A DNA stretch of 64,000 nucleotides from CAYXDO01 sp964463485 (GCA_964463485.1 CAYXDO010000020.1:34055-98054), one strand, 5' to 3'. Shown: positions 45,352 to 54,923, counted from the first letter of the stretch. Made by a program: numbers and translations. Notes: generated by a model from the letters alone, not told the origin.

Positions 45352-45935
45352 AGCTCTTCCTAGCCGGAGAAGGCCCCACGGAGCTCGGGGGCTTCGCAGA
45401 TCCTGCTCCTTACAGATCGGCTGAGCGCGGCCTCTTGATTGCTTTTGCCGAACGCGTCGCCACTTCCGAGCTTTCGGTCCACGACGCAACGCTGTGGAAA
45501 AACATTCGGAAATACAAGGTCGGCGGCCATCGCAACGCAGAAGAAAGGAACGTTCTCGGTTTGGTCCTTCGCGCTGAGGAATCCGGCGCGGAGTTGGTCG
45601 TATTCTCGCGAGACAGAGATGGTGATCTGGAGCGGGAGGTCGCCGTCGAGTCGGGCTACGCCAGTGCATTGAATTCGTTTCCGAAAATCCGCATCGCGGG
45701 AGGAACCGCGAATGAAGCCATCGAGGCTTGGCTTCTGGCAGTCCTGGGCGAGAAGGCATCGGAGTCACACCGTCGCCCCAAGACCGTGCTCGCGGTCCGG
45801 TATCCAGAGGTCGCGCAGCTGTCCGAACAGGTCCGCGTCATCGACGATTGTGATATCGGCGCCATCGACGCCGATGCAGCCAGCCTTCATCGATGGGTGG
45901 ACCGGCTGCGAACGGCCCTGAATAGGAAGGAATGA
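45348..45935 (+). CDS. TOPRIM/DUF4276-like protein, partner of the AAA ATPase
   Basis: This encodes 195 residues. The N-terminal FLAGEGPTELG places Glu8 as in DUF4276/TOPRIM proteins. FSRDRDGD (Asp89, Asp91, Asp93) supplies the acidic metal motif, and NEAIEAWLLA near 122-131 matches the conserved E-x-W segment of DUF4276. Members are predicted metal-dependent nucleases or nucleotide-binding proteins and usually sit beside AAA ATPases. By hand count about a third of the first 88 codons end in A or T, more than in nearby genes, which suggests transfer. Start and stop overlap both neighbours by four bases. Confidence 0.8.
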   Translation: MKLFLAGEGPTELGGFADPAPYRSAERGLLIAFAERVATSELSVHDATLWKNIRKYKVGGHRNAEERNVLGLVLRAEESGAELVVFSRDRDGDLEREVAVESGYASALNSFPKIRIAGGTANEAIEAWLLAVLGEKASESHRRPKTVLAVRYPEVAQLSEQVRVIDDCDIGAIDADAASLHRWVDRLRTALNRKE

Positions 45936-48310
45936 TCGAGGCGCCACAGATCGGACGCCGCGTTCGAGTCATTTCGGGTATGCTCCCCGCGCTCATGGTC
46001 GGCGGAAAAGTTCCAGTCACTCCCGGACAAGTCGGAAAAATCGGTGACGCCAAGGTCTCGCTCGAAGCCCAGGCGCGCGCCACGAAGCTGAACGAGGTGC
46101 TCGCTCAGCTCGGTGCTCCACCGGCCGAGGCCCTCACCTTCGGCGCCCGAAAATCGCTCGACGATCTGCTCGATCGACACGAAGGCAAGCTCGAGACACT
46201 CGACGTCAAAAAGGCCGCGGTCAGTGTCAAGAACGCGCTCGCGCGAGACTTCGGGCTCAGCTTCAACCCCGGCCCCGCTCCGGGCGAGAGCGCCTCGATC
46301 AAAGGCAACGTCGAGCTCACCCAAGAAAAGAAGGCAGGCGGCTTCGAGCTGATCGGAGCTCCGCGCGGTGAAGGGCACCCCGTTCGCCAACTGCTCGAAG
46401 CGCTCGGCATCGACCCCGGAGCCTTCGGGCCCAACGTGAAGGCCGCGCTCGAGACTCAGAAGGGCAAAGACGTCGCCCACCCCGACAACTGGAAGCAGCT
46501 CGGACGCTCACTCGCCGAAGCCAAGATCAAGGACACTCCGCTGGCCAAGATCGGGGGCGTCGCCGGCAAAGCTACCGCGAGTATCCAGTCGGCCGAAGGC
46601 GTCACCGAAAAAGCCGACTTGGGCCTCGCCAAAACCGCGCGAACTCGAGACCAGCTCGCCAGCGCAAACGGTGCCACGAACGCCGAAGCGATCATGTTCA
46701 ACGAGGCCATGCGCGATCCGAGCGCAGCCGGAAAACGCGACGAGGCGGTCAATCGTCTCTCGAGCCTGCTCGCCTACTCCGGACTCTCTCAGTCCGAAGT
46801 CGAAGAGCTCCGACCGACGATGGACAAGATCCTCAAAAACGGTCAGCTCACCGCGAAGGACCCGGCGGCCAAGACTTGGGCGATCGTCAAGAACACTCAC
46901 TTCGAAGTCACAGGAAAGAAGCTCCCTGACGGTAACAAACCGCCCAAGAACGATCCGACCGTCGCCGAAGGCCTCGCGATGAGCGCGGCGTACCAACTGC
47001 AATTCTTGGCCGAGGCCAAGACCGGCAAGAAGATCCCGTCGACTGGCTTTCTCGACAACGCCGCGACGATCATCGGCAACTATGCGGGATCGACTCAGGT
47101 CGAGACACGTGGGTCTGCCAAGGACACACTCGGCAAGCTCAACTTCTCCGCGACCAAGAGTGTGCCGAAGGCCGATGCCGCAAAAGCGCAGAAAGCCAAC
47201 GGGCCCAAGGCGAAGGACGCGATGGCCAAAGAGCTCAAGGCTGAGGCCGCCCGCTACGCACAGGGGATCGGAATTCAGCCCGACTCCGCCTCGACCGCAC
47301 ACACGATGCGAGACATCGAGACCGCGTTCGCCACCGTCATCAAGCCTGGCGCGAGCGACAAAGACATCTCGAAGGCCGCGCTCGAATACATCAACGCCAA
47401 GACCGGCGGAGCCGAGGCGACGTTCGCCAAGCACGCCACGTACGTGCTCGCGAGCGCGGAAGGCGATCCCACCACCGCCCAAATGATGAAGGAGGTGACG
47501 CTCCGAAAGCTGACTCTCCTCGCCGCCGCGGGCCCCGAGGCCTACAAGCAGAACCTACTCGCTCAAGCTTCCGCGGGCGGTCCTTCGATGGCCCAGATGG
47601 GAGCCATGCCTGGCACGATCGCGGGCCTGCCGCCTGGCATGGACCTCGGACGAGCCACCGACAACCTGCAAGGCAACTACCGCCAAATGATGACCGCCTC
47701 GATCCTCGCGGACCCCGCGTTGTCGGTCGAAGACAAGGTCATGCTCGTGTTGATGCTGGTCTCGCAGTCGATGGACCAAGATCGCGTTCGCAAGATGCAA
47801 GAGATCGCGGACTTCGATCGCATGCAATCGATGAAGGACCAAAACGGCCCTGGTGCCCAAGCCGCGCGCTTGGCCAGGGAGGGGGGCGCGACGAAACCCG
47901 GCGCGACGGGTGCGACCCAGGCGCAAAACACGCAAACCGTGAGCGGAAAACAGGGAGGCGCCCCGCCTACGGCCCCAAGCCATGGAGCGGCTGCTCAGGG
48001 CGGTCCACCGAAGCCGCCGAACAACGGAGCCGCGGCCGGAGCTCCGCCGCCCCCGCCGCCGCCTCCTCCGGGAGGTCGCGGTCCTGCCGCCTCACCCATC
48101 CCCGGACCCGCGCCGCAGGGCGTTCAGCCGCAGACGATGGATCTCAACACGGCCCGCGCGGAAGGCGACGCGCCGAAGTCGCGTGAAGTGCTGATGGCGG
48201 AGCTCGATCGCATCAACAAGGTCCGAGACAGCCTGTTCCAAGTGATGCACCAGCTCATCCAGAAGTACGACGAGAGCACGCGCGGCGTCATTCGCAGCAT
48301 GCAACATTAG
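45932..48310 (+). CDS. Large helical protein with polyproline segment, unknown function
   Basis: This encodes 792 residues from ATG 45932 (overlap ATGA); ATG 45980 is a good alternative, because the first 16 residues are atypical. Most of the chain is helical and Ala/Lys-rich without a signal peptide. Residues 590-640 form hydrophobic and Met-rich helices (VEDKVMLVLMLVSQSMDQDR). Then comes a Gly/Ala/Pro-rich linker including a run of nine prolines near 705-713, and a final helix with heptads (LMAELDRINKVRDSLFQVMH). The shape recalls substrates or translocators of specialised secretion systems, but no family is recognised. Confidence 0.75.
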   Translation: MIEAPQIGRRVRVISGMLPALMVGGKVPVTPGQVGKIGDAKVSLEAQARATKLNEVLAQLGAPPAEALTFGARKSLDDLLDRHEGKLETLDVKKAAVSVKNALARDFGLSFNPGPAPGESASIKGNVELTQEKKAGGFELIGAPRGEGHPVRQLLEALGIDPGAFGPNVKAALETQKGKDVAHPDNWKQLGRSLAEAKIKDTPLAKIGGVAGKATASIQSAEGVTEKADLGLAKTARTRDQLASANGATNAEAIMFNEAMRDPSAAGKRDEAVNRLSSLLAYSGLSQSEVEELRPTMDKILKNGQLTAKDPAAKTWAIVKNTHFEVTGKKLPDGNKPPKNDPTVAEGLAMSAAYQLQFLAEAKTGKKIPSTGFLDNAATIIGNYAGSTQVETRGSAKDTLGKLNFSATKSVPKADAAKAQKANGPKAKDAMAKELKAEAARYAQGIGIQPDSASTAHTMRDIETAFATVIKPGASDKDISKAALEYINAKTGGAEATFAKHATYVLASAEGDPTTAQMMKEVTLRKLTLLAAAGPEAYKQNLLAQASAGGPSMAQMGAMPGTIAGLPPGMDLGRATDNLQGNYRQMMTASILADPALSVEDKVMLVLMLVSQSMDQDRVRKMQEIADFDRMQSMKDQNGPGAQAARLAREGGATKPGATGATQAQNTQTVSGKQGGAPPTAPSHGAAAQGGPPKPPNNGAAAGAPPPPPPPPPGGRGPAASPIPGPAPQGVQPQTMDLNTARAEGDAPKSREVLMAELDRINKVRDSLFQVMHQLIQKYDESTRGVIRSMQH

Positions 48311-48362
48311 GCTACATGAGGCTGGACTGGCGCGAACGGCGCCAGCCAGCTAGCCTCGTCGC

Positions 48363-48596
48363 ATGGGCAAAGCCATCATCGCCATCGTCCTCCTCGCCGC
48401 CGGAGCTTGGTTCTTCATGCAGGGCGGCTTCCTCAGCGGAGGCGGAGGGTCCGGCCCGAGCATCACCAAGAGCACGGCGGACCAGGCGCCCTCGTCGGGT
48501 GCGCCCACGAAAAATTACGGCGCGTTGGTCCCAGACAAACTCGAGAACAAGGCCCGCACCGCCGGAGAAGCCGCCGGCAACAGCGGCAACGAGTAA
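48363..48596 (+). CDS. Small single-pass membrane protein
   Basis: This encodes 77 residues. One N-terminal transmembrane helix (about 4-20, AIIAIVLLAAGAWFFM) is followed by a Gly-rich turn and a polar, probably disordered tail (TKNYGALVPDKLENKARTAG). It starts 52 bases after the 792-residue gene and may belong to the same transcript. Function unknown. Confidence 0.65.
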   Translation: MGKAIIAIVLLAAGAWFFMQGGFLSGGGGSGPSITKSTADQAPSSGAPTKNYGALVPDKLENKARTAGEAAGNSGNE

Positions 48597-48620
48597 GACT
48601 CATAGCGCCGGGCGCTCTGC

Positions 48621-49412
48621 TCAACCCACCGTGTCGAGCTTTCGCTTTGCGCTCTTTCGCCGAGTCTTCTTCGGCAACGCATGAATCCCGACCACCGAGA
48701 TATTGTCGGGCTTGGCGCGCAGCGTGCTCATACGCCGCAACGCGGTCGACACGATCTGATTGACGGCCTCTTCCGCCGACGTCGTCGTCGCGAAGGCCTC
48801 CGAAAAAACGGCGTCAGGAAGCATCGCGTCGAGCAAGCCGTCGCTCGCGAGGATCAGCCAGTCGCCGGCCTCGAGCTCGATCGAATACGGATCCGGCTCA
48901 GGACCTTCAGGCTGTAAGCCGAGCGCGTGTAACAAACATCCTTCGTTGGGCGGAGGGGCTTCGTGCATCTCGGTACGCCGCTTGAGGCGTCCGGTCTTGT
49001 CGAACACCAACGCGCCGGAGTCGCCTGAGTTCAAGACGATCGCGTTCTCCGGCTCGATCACCGCAGCAACGGCGGTGGAGACCTCGCCTTGCTTGCGGCT
49101 CACCAACGCGTCGTGCGCCGACAGGAAGCCTTCGAGCAAGAAGCCTTCGATCACGGAGCGTTTGTTGGCCTGCCTCTCCGCGATCGAGCGGAGCGCCGAG
49201 TAGATTTCTTTGGCCGCCAGCTCGCTGGCCTGGCCACGAACCTGGCCGCCGAGGCCGCCTGCTTGATCGAGCACGAACGCATAGAGGCGGCCCTCTCGAT
49301 CCTTGAACAGACCCGCTGCGTCTTCGTTGTAGCTCGCGTAACCGCGCCCGCGGGAACAGTAGACGGCCGCATCGAAGCTGGGCGTGGCCACCGGGAGCGC
49401 CCCTTTGGTCAT
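48621..49412 (-). CDS. PP2C-type serine/threonine phosphatase
   Basis: This encodes 263 residues if started at ATG 49412; GTG 49469 would add 19. The open frame continues much further upstream but that part is antisense to the transaldolase gene. PP2C motifs are present: SYNEDAAG, FVLDQAGGLGGQ (where most have ADGMGGH), LNSGDSGALVFD, LILASDGLLDAM and KPDNISVVGI. The metal Asp residues are kept although the second motif is changed. It should remove phosphate from Ser/Thr, balancing the Ser/Thr kinases abundant in myxobacteria. It converges on the preceding gene run. Confidence 0.85.
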   Translation of the reverse strand: MTKGALPVATPSFDAAVYCSRGRGYASYNEDAAGLFKDREGRLYAFVLDQAGGLGGQVRGQASELAAKEIYSALRSIAERQANKRSVIEGFLLEGFLSAHDALVSRKQGEVSTAVAAVIEPENAIVLNSGDSGALVFDKTGRLKRRTEMHEAPPPNEGCLLHALGLQPEGPEPDPYSIELEAGDWLILASDGLLDAMLPDAVFSEAFATTTSAEEAVNQIVSTALRRMSTLRAKPDNISVVGIHALPKKTRRKSAKRKLDTVG

Positions 49413-49715
49413 ACGACCGCCCGCAACGAAGGTCGCGACGCCGTCGGGCGCAGGCAGCTCCTCCAGCACCGACGAAGCCAAGGCCGCCGCTCGGGCCGAT
49501 GCCGACGCGCGGACTTGGCCAAAAGGAAACCATTCGGGCAACAGCGCCAACGGGTTGCAGCGTAGAGCAGCCCGCGCGAAAGACAAGCCCACCCGCCGCC
49601 CTCTCCTGGACTTTGCAGGTTCCTTGGTCCGGCCGAAACGTCGTTCGATGCTCCGCTCTTGGGTTCGCGGCCTCCCCAGTTGACCTCCTCCACCCGTTTC
49701 GCAAACGTCCCCGCC
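49413..49715. other. Divergent intergenic region between PP2C and transaldolase genes
   Basis: These roughly 300 bases separate divergent starts. They remain high in G+C, and part may code for an N-terminal extension of the phosphatase (from GTG 49469). The T/C-rich stretch near 49680-49700 precedes the GTG of the next gene. No confident promoter was assigned. Confidence 0.4.
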
Positions 49716-52526
49716 GTGAACCGCCTCATCGAGATCGGCAAGCTTGGGCAAAGCGTCTGGTACGACTTCATCCAGCGAGGAATGATTTGGACCGGCGCAC
49801 TTCGGCGAATGGTCGACACCGAAGGACTCGGCGGGGTCACGTCGAACCCAGCCATCTTTCAAAAAGCGATCGGCGGGAGCTCGGATTACGACGCGGAGCT
49901 CCGCGCGCTCGCAGAGCGCGGCCTCGCCGCCGGTGAGATCTTCGAGGCGATCGCCGTGCTCGACATTCAGCTCGCCGCTGACGTGTTGCGGCCAGCGTAC
50001 GACGCATCCAAGGGTCGTGACGGCTTCGTGAGCCTGGAAGTCTCCCCCCACCTCGCGAACGACGTCGAGCGCACCGTCGAAGAGGCCGTGCGACTTTGGC
50101 GCGCCGTGCGACGGGATAACTTGATGATCAAAGTGCCGGGCACGCCCGAAGGAGTCGTGGCCTTCCAGGCGCTCATCGAGCGGGGCATCAACGTGAACGT
50201 CACTCTGCTGTTCGCGGTGGAGACCTATGAGGAAGTCTTCGCCGCCTACGCCCGCGGGCTGAAGGTCCGTGTCGATCGAGGTGAAGACGTCTCCAAGATC
50301 GCCAGCGTCGCGAGCTTCTTCGTCAGCCGCATCGACGCGATGGTCGACGCTGAGCTCGAAAAGCGCGCCAAGGCCGCCCCAGAGGCGGACAAGAACGCGC
50401 TGTTGGCGCTCCGCGGACGCACCGCGATCGCCAACGCCAAACGCGCCTACGCGCGCTACTCGACCATGATCGCCACACCCGAGTGGCAGGCGCTCGCCAA
50501 GGCCGGCGCCCACACCCAGCGCTTGCTGTGGGCCAGCACCGGCACCAAAAATCCGAATTATCGAGACGTCCTCTACGTCGAGGAGCTCATCGGCCCGGAC
50601 ACCGTGAACACGGTGCCCGAGGCGACTTACGAAGCCTTCCGCAATCACGGAGTTGCCAGGGCGACGCTCACCGAAGGCCTCGCGGAAGCCGAAGTGATGC
50701 TCGGCGAGCTCGCGGCCCACGACGTTTCGCTGAAGAGAGTCACGACGGCCCTCGTCGACGACGGCGTCGTGAAGTTCAAAGACGCGTTCGACGAGCTCAT
50801 GGCGACCGTCGAAAAGCGCAGGCTGGACGTGCTCCAAACTGCCGTACCGAGGATCAGCTTCAAGAACGCGCCGGAGGGTGAAGAGGCTCGCCTCGAAGCC
50901 ATGCGTAAAGCTGGCATCGGCCACCGCTTGTGGCAGAAGGACGCCACACTGTTCGGACGCGCCGCTTTCGATCCCGAAGTGTCTGGATACATGGGTTGGC
51001 TCGACATCGTCGATCAGATGTCCGGCGAAGCCGCGTCGCTCGATCGCTTTGCCAAGACGCTGAAGAGCGAAGGTTTCAAACAGCTCGTGCTCATGGGTAT
51101 GGGCGGGTCGAGCCTCGCGCCTGAAGTCTTTGCGAAGAGCTTCGATCGAAAGGCCGGCTATCCCGAGATCCTAGTGTTGGACTCGACCGATCCGGCGCAG
51201 GTGCGCACGCTCGAAGCCCGCCTCGATCAGAAGCAGTCCTTCTTCGTGGTGAGCAGCAAAAGCGGCAGCACGAGCGAGCCGCTCGCGTTCCTCTCGTATT
51301 TTTTCGATCGCTTCAGAGACGGCACTCGCTTCGCCGCGGTCACCGACCCCGGCAGCAAGCTCGAGAAGATCGCGCGGCGCGACGGGTTCCGTGCCGTGTT
51401 CTACGGAGAGCCTTCTGTCGGCGGACGCTTCTCGGCTCTGTCCAGCTTCGGACTCGTCGTCGCTGCCGCCATGGGCCTCGACGTCCGCGACTTGCTCGCG
51501 CGCGCGCGGCGCATGGTCGGGAGTTGCTCCGCGGACGTGCCTCCCTCGAGCAACCCGGGCCTCCGGCTCGGTTCGTTCGTCGGCCAATGGGCTCTTCGCG
51601 GCCGCGACAAACTCACCGTGCTCGCCACACCTCGCCTCGCGTCGTTCGGGGACTGGCTCGAACAGCTGGTCGCCGAGAGCACAGGCAAGGAAGGCAAGGG
51701 CGTAGTGCCCGTCGCCGATGAGCCCGCTGGCGCGCCCGCGGTCTACGGAAACGATCGCGTCTTTGCCTACCTGCGACTGACCGGAGACTCGACTCACCTC
51801 GACGCCGAAGTCGCGGCCCTCGAGGCGGCCGGGCACCCCGTCGTTCGCTGCGAGCTCGCCCAGCCGGAAGATCTCGTCGCCGAAATGTTCCGATGGGAAA
51901 TCGCAACGGCCATCATCGGGCACGTCCTCGGAATCAACGCGTTCGACCAACCCAACGTCCAAGAGAGCAAGGACTTCACGAAGACCTTCCTCGACGCCTT
52001 CACCCGAGATGGCAGACTGCCAGCCGTCCCCGGAGAGCGCCTCCTCGTCTCCTCCGATCGGATGGATATCTACTCCGACGACGCCAACGCCGACGCCCTC
52101 TCCGGAGGAACGGTGGCCGAGATCCTGCGCGCACACCTTGGGCGCGTAGGGACCGGCGACTATGTCGCACTCAACGCCTACGTGGAGATGCGAGTCGACC
52201 TCAAAGCCAAGCTCGCCGAGATCCGTCGCCAAATCCGAGATTCGAAGAGAGTCGCCACCACGCTCGGCTTTGGACCGCGCTTCCTCCACTCCACGGGCCA
52301 ACTCCACAAGGGCGGCCCCAACGAGGGCGTCTTCGTGCAAATCACCGCCGAAGACGAAGCCGATCTCAAAGTCCCGGGCGAAGCGTTCACCTTCGGCGTC
52401 CTCGAGACCGCCCAGGCCAACGGTGACTTCATGGCGTTGTCCCAGAAGAAGCGTCGCTTGGTCCGAGTTCACCTGAAGGGGGAGCTCACCCACGGCCTCG
52501 AGACGCTCGCCGAAGCCCTTCGATGA
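49716..52526 (+). CDS. Bifunctional transaldolase / glucose-6-phosphate isomerase
   Basis: This encodes 936 residues from GTG 49716. Residues 1-370 are transaldolase: GVTSNPAIFQKAIG (40-53), the Schiff-base Lys139 in LMIKVPGTPEG, NVNVTLLFAVETYEEV and LWASTGTKNPNYRDVLYVEEL, which is two adjoining motifs. Residues 400-930 are phosphoglucose isomerase: VLMGMGGSSLAPEV, VVSSKSGSTSEPLAF and LGINAFDQPNVQESK. The fusion couples the non-oxidative pentose phosphate pathway to glycolysis, sharing fructose-6-phosphate. Such Tal-Pgi fusions are known in several bacterial groups. Both active sites look intact. Confidence 0.95.
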   Translation: MNRLIEIGKLGQSVWYDFIQRGMIWTGALRRMVDTEGLGGVTSNPAIFQKAIGGSSDYDAELRALAERGLAAGEIFEAIAVLDIQLAADVLRPAYDASKGRDGFVSLEVSPHLANDVERTVEEAVRLWRAVRRDNLMIKVPGTPEGVVAFQALIERGINVNVTLLFAVETYEEVFAAYARGLKVRVDRGEDVSKIASVASFFVSRIDAMVDAELEKRAKAAPEADKNALLALRGRTAIANAKRAYARYSTMIATPEWQALAKAGAHTQRLLWASTGTKNPNYRDVLYVEELIGPDTVNTVPEATYEAFRNHGVARATLTEGLAEAEVMLGELAAHDVSLKRVTTALVDDGVVKFKDAFDELMATVEKRRLDVLQTAVPRISFKNAPEGEEARLEAMRKAGIGHRLWQKDATLFGRAAFDPEVSGYMGWLDIVDQMSGEAASLDRFAKTLKSEGFKQLVLMGMGGSSLAPEVFAKSFDRKAGYPEILVLDSTDPAQVRTLEARLDQKQSFFVVSSKSGSTSEPLAFLSYFFDRFRDGTRFAAVTDPGSKLEKIARRDGFRAVFYGEPSVGGRFSALSSFGLVVAAAMGLDVRDLLARARRMVGSCSADVPPSSNPGLRLGSFVGQWALRGRDKLTVLATPRLASFGDWLEQLVAESTGKEGKGVVPVADEPAGAPAVYGNDRVFAYLRLTGDSTHLDAEVAALEAAGHPVVRCELAQPEDLVAEMFRWEIATAIIGHVLGINAFDQPNVQESKDFTKTFLDAFTRDGRLPAVPGERLLVSSDRMDIYSDDANADALSGGTVAEILRAHLGRVGTGDYVALNAYVEMRVDLKAKLAEIRRQIRDSKRVATTLGFGPRFLHSTGQLHKGGPNEGVFVQITAEDEADLKVPGEAFTFGVLETAQANGDFMALSQKKRRLVRVHLKGELTHGLETLAEALR

Positions 52527-52527
52527 C

Positions 52528-53886
52528 TTAGTTCGAGTCATAGGCGCGCAAGAACGCCATCGCGAACAAGTGCCCCAGCAACTCTCCCCCGGCCCGCTTG
52601 GGATGTACCAAATCCTGCATGAGAATGTCTGCGGCCAACCACCGAGAGGCCGACCCATGCCCACCCATCGCCTCATACATGTCCCAAAACGCACAGCCAC
52701 GGCGCGACGCAACCTTCCGCTGCACCGCCCGGACTTCGCCAATCCCCTCTTTGCTCTCGACCGCCTCTCCATTACGGCTCGCCGCGTCCATCGGAGACCA
52801 AAGCATGCAGTCGGCGTCAGGCGCCGCCCTAGCGACTCGGTCGAGCAGCTTGTCGAAGCTGGCCTCCACGTCCGCCAACGTCGCCTTCCCCTGACGCACC
52901 TTCAGCGCGTCGTTGCCTCCCAACATCACCACGACCAAATCAGGCCGAACCGACTCGATGTGTGACTTCATGCTCGACTCGTCGGCCAACGAATACACGT
53001 TGGCGTCGGCCCCCACCGGACCGATCGAATCATACAGGAGGCCGCCCCCCGCGCGCTCGAGCGAGAGCCCATAAATGCGTACGCCCACGCTCAGCGACAC
53101 CAAAGTCAGCTTTCGCTCCCCTTCCTTCTTCGGAAACGAGAATGCCTTGGCCTCGGTTCGCGGCTTCGTCTCCGTAGCCTCTACTCGCCCAAGGGATGCG
53201 CCGTCCAAAAGTACGTCGAACGAACCCCCGCTCCGACTCGCCTCGTAATAAACGACCACCCGATCTTCGTCCTGAATGAGATAGTCGATCTTCGAGCCAG
53301 ACTTCAGCGACTCGAGCGCAACTCCAGAGAACCCGAACGCCCCTCGCTCTTGACCCTCGTCGACCATCCGCGTGCGCCTCCAACCCGGCGTTCTGTCCAG
53401 ACGTCGACCCCCGAACCCATTCCGCTGATCGGAATGGACATACCCACGACTCTTACCCCCAAACCGCTCCTGCAGTCGCTCCCGCACCGTCCGCGTGATG
53501 TAGTCCGCGGCGATGTGCGAGTCGCCGAGATGGAGGATCCGCACCGTGCTCTTCGCGTTCTCCGAGAGCCCATCGAGCTTCAAGAAGAGCCGATCCAACG
53601 CACGTCGATAACACTGCCCGCCGCCGTCCCCTTCGAGACAAGGATTCTCGAGGTCCATGATCCGCGCGCGAACCGTACGCGCGAGGTCGCGCACGGCGGA
53701 GAGCTCGCTGGGCCAGCCGCGCGCCGATTCGACGACCTCCACATCGTAAGCGGGGTCGTCGGAGGCGCCCGTCTCCACCGCGCGGTCGTGCTTGATTCCG
53801 TCCGGGGGCGGACGTTTGGGCGTGACACAGCCCGCCAAGAGGCTGAGCCACAACACGGCGAAAGCTCGTTGGTGCCAACGGCCCAT
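52528..53886 (-). CDS. SGNH/GDSL-like hydrolase, lipoprotein
   Basis: This encodes 452 residues from ATG 53886, giving the leader MGRWHQRAFAVLWLSLLAGC with a good lipobox. A TTG at 53925 would overlap the upstream stop (TTGA) and is an alternative. The SGNH blocks are present: ILHLGDSHIAADY (nucleophile Ser, GDSH in place of GDSL), the Asn block VVMLGGNDAL and DLVHPKRAG with the catalytic Asp and His. Between the blocks is a beta insertion (residues about 175-300) typical of surface O-acyl esterases or transferases. The substrate could be a cell-wall or capsule glycan. Confidence 0.85.
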   Translation of the reverse strand: MGRWHQRAFAVLWLSLLAGCVTPKRPPPDGIKHDRAVETGASDDPAYDVEVVESARGWPSELSAVRDLARTVRARIMDLENPCLEGDGGGQCYRRALDRLFLKLDGLSENAKSTVRILHLGDSHIAADYITRTVRERLQERFGGKSRGYVHSDQRNGFGGRRLDRTPGWRRTRMVDEGQERGAFGFSGVALESLKSGSKIDYLIQDEDRVVVYYEASRSGGSFDVLLDGASLGRVEATETKPRTEAKAFSFPKKEGERKLTLVSLSVGVRIYGLSLERAGGGLLYDSIGPVGADANVYSLADESSMKSHIESVRPDLVVVMLGGNDALKVRQGKATLADVEASFDKLLDRVARAAPDADCMLWSPMDAASRNGEAVESKEGIGEVRAVQRKVASRRGCAFWDMYEAMGGHGSASRWLAADILMQDLVHPKRAGGELLGHLFAMAFLRAYDSN

Positions 53887-53921
53887 TCGCGGCGCTACCG
53901 CACACGCGATCCTTCCCCGTG

Positions 53922-54923
53922 TCAAACGGCGCGGTCACCTTCGGGCCGCTTCGCCCACGCGATCGAAAACGACCCAAGCGGATCGAACTTCGCCCCGACC
54001 AACCCCGCCGCCTCGAACCACGAACGCGCCGCCTGGGCCGTGTGGCTTCGACCTGCCTCCGTGTAAAAGAGCATCGTAATCCCGAAGAAGACCGCGACCT
54101 CGGGGTCTTGGCCGTGATCGTCGAGGAACATATCCTTGATCGCGACTACACCCCCGGGCTTGGTCACCTGAGCCAACCGAGTAATCAGTTGCCGACATTT
54201 CTCGTCAGGCTCGCCGTGCGCGATGTTCGAGAGAAACACCAAATCATAGGGCCCTCCGACCTCGAGAGTATGAAAGTCGCCCTCGAGGTAACTCATGGAC
54301 TCGCCGTGGCGCTCCCTCGCGAGCTCGATCACCATCGGCACGTCCAGCAAGGTCGCTCGATATCCAGCGTCGACGAACCTCCGCGCGTATCGGCCGTGGC
54401 CGCCGCCGACGTCCAACACCGCCCCGCCCACGGGGACGAATGGACTCAGCCACTCGAACACGCGCTCGGATGATCGAGCGCTCATGCGATACAGCATCTC
54501 GAGGAAGCGTGAGGTGTCTTCGCGCGACTCCCTCCGCACGCCCCCGTGCGTCAGTTGGCGGCGCCCCGATGAGTCCTTGACCGGCCCTCCTGACTTCAAA
54601 ACCTCGCTCATCTGGGCAGACTCCGCCAGCATCTCGAGGTCGCGCTGCCCTGGGAGGACTCGCTCGTCCAGCAGCTTTCGGCCGGCGTCGGACAGCGCCA
54701 ACCGGTGCGCGTCACCCACGACGACGCCGAGGTGCTTCATGATGGGCAGCGTGATCTCGAGCGCGCGCAAATCCAGCCCCGTCGAGAGCTCGAAGAGCGA
54801 CATGGGCCCCCGCGCGGCCAACGCCTGCAAGAGCCCGAGCGAGCTCCAACTGGCCAGGACCGCCAGGGCGCGCGACGTGCGCACCAGCGTGAAGACGTCA
54901 GCCTCCGTCTCGATGGGTTTCAT
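53922..54923 (-). CDS. SAM-dependent O-methyltransferase-like protein
   Basis: This encodes 333 residues from ATG 54923. The N-terminal part is a winged-helix dimerisation domain (LGLLQALAARGPMSLFELST), as in plant-type and antibiotic O-methyltransferases. The SAM motif is VLDVGGGHGRYARRF (about 167-181), followed by ATLLDVP and FLSNIAHGEPDEK. The end, SWFEAAGLVGAKF, is typical of the family. The target, a small aromatic or polyketide, is unknown. The next gene overlaps at TTGA or starts 35 bases on. Confidence 0.85.
   Translation of the reverse strand: MKPIETEADVFTLVRTSRALAVLASWSSLGLLQALAARGPMSLFELSTGLDLRALEITLPIMKHLGVVVGDAHRLALSDAGRKLLDERVLPGQRDLEMLAESAQMSEVLKSGGPVKDSSGRRQLTHGGVRRESREDTSRFLEMLYRMSARSSERVFEWLSPFVPVGGAVLDVGGGHGRYARRFVDAGYRATLLDVPMVIELARERHGESMSYLEGDFHTLEVGGPYDLVFLSNIAHGEPDEKCRQLITRLAQVTKPGGVVAIKDMFLDDHGQDPEVAVFFGITMLFYTEAGRSHTAQAARSWFEAAGLVGAKFDPLGSFSIAWAKRPEGDRAV

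Noticed and set aside
45932..48310. Assigning the 792-residue protein to a type III translocator family
   Set aside because: Only general features (helical, Met-rich hydrophobic segment, Pro tail) support it and no secretion-apparatus genes are nearby.
49413..50924. N-terminal extension of the PP2C frame
   Set aside because: Most of it overlaps the transaldolase gene in antisense and lacks PP2C motifs.
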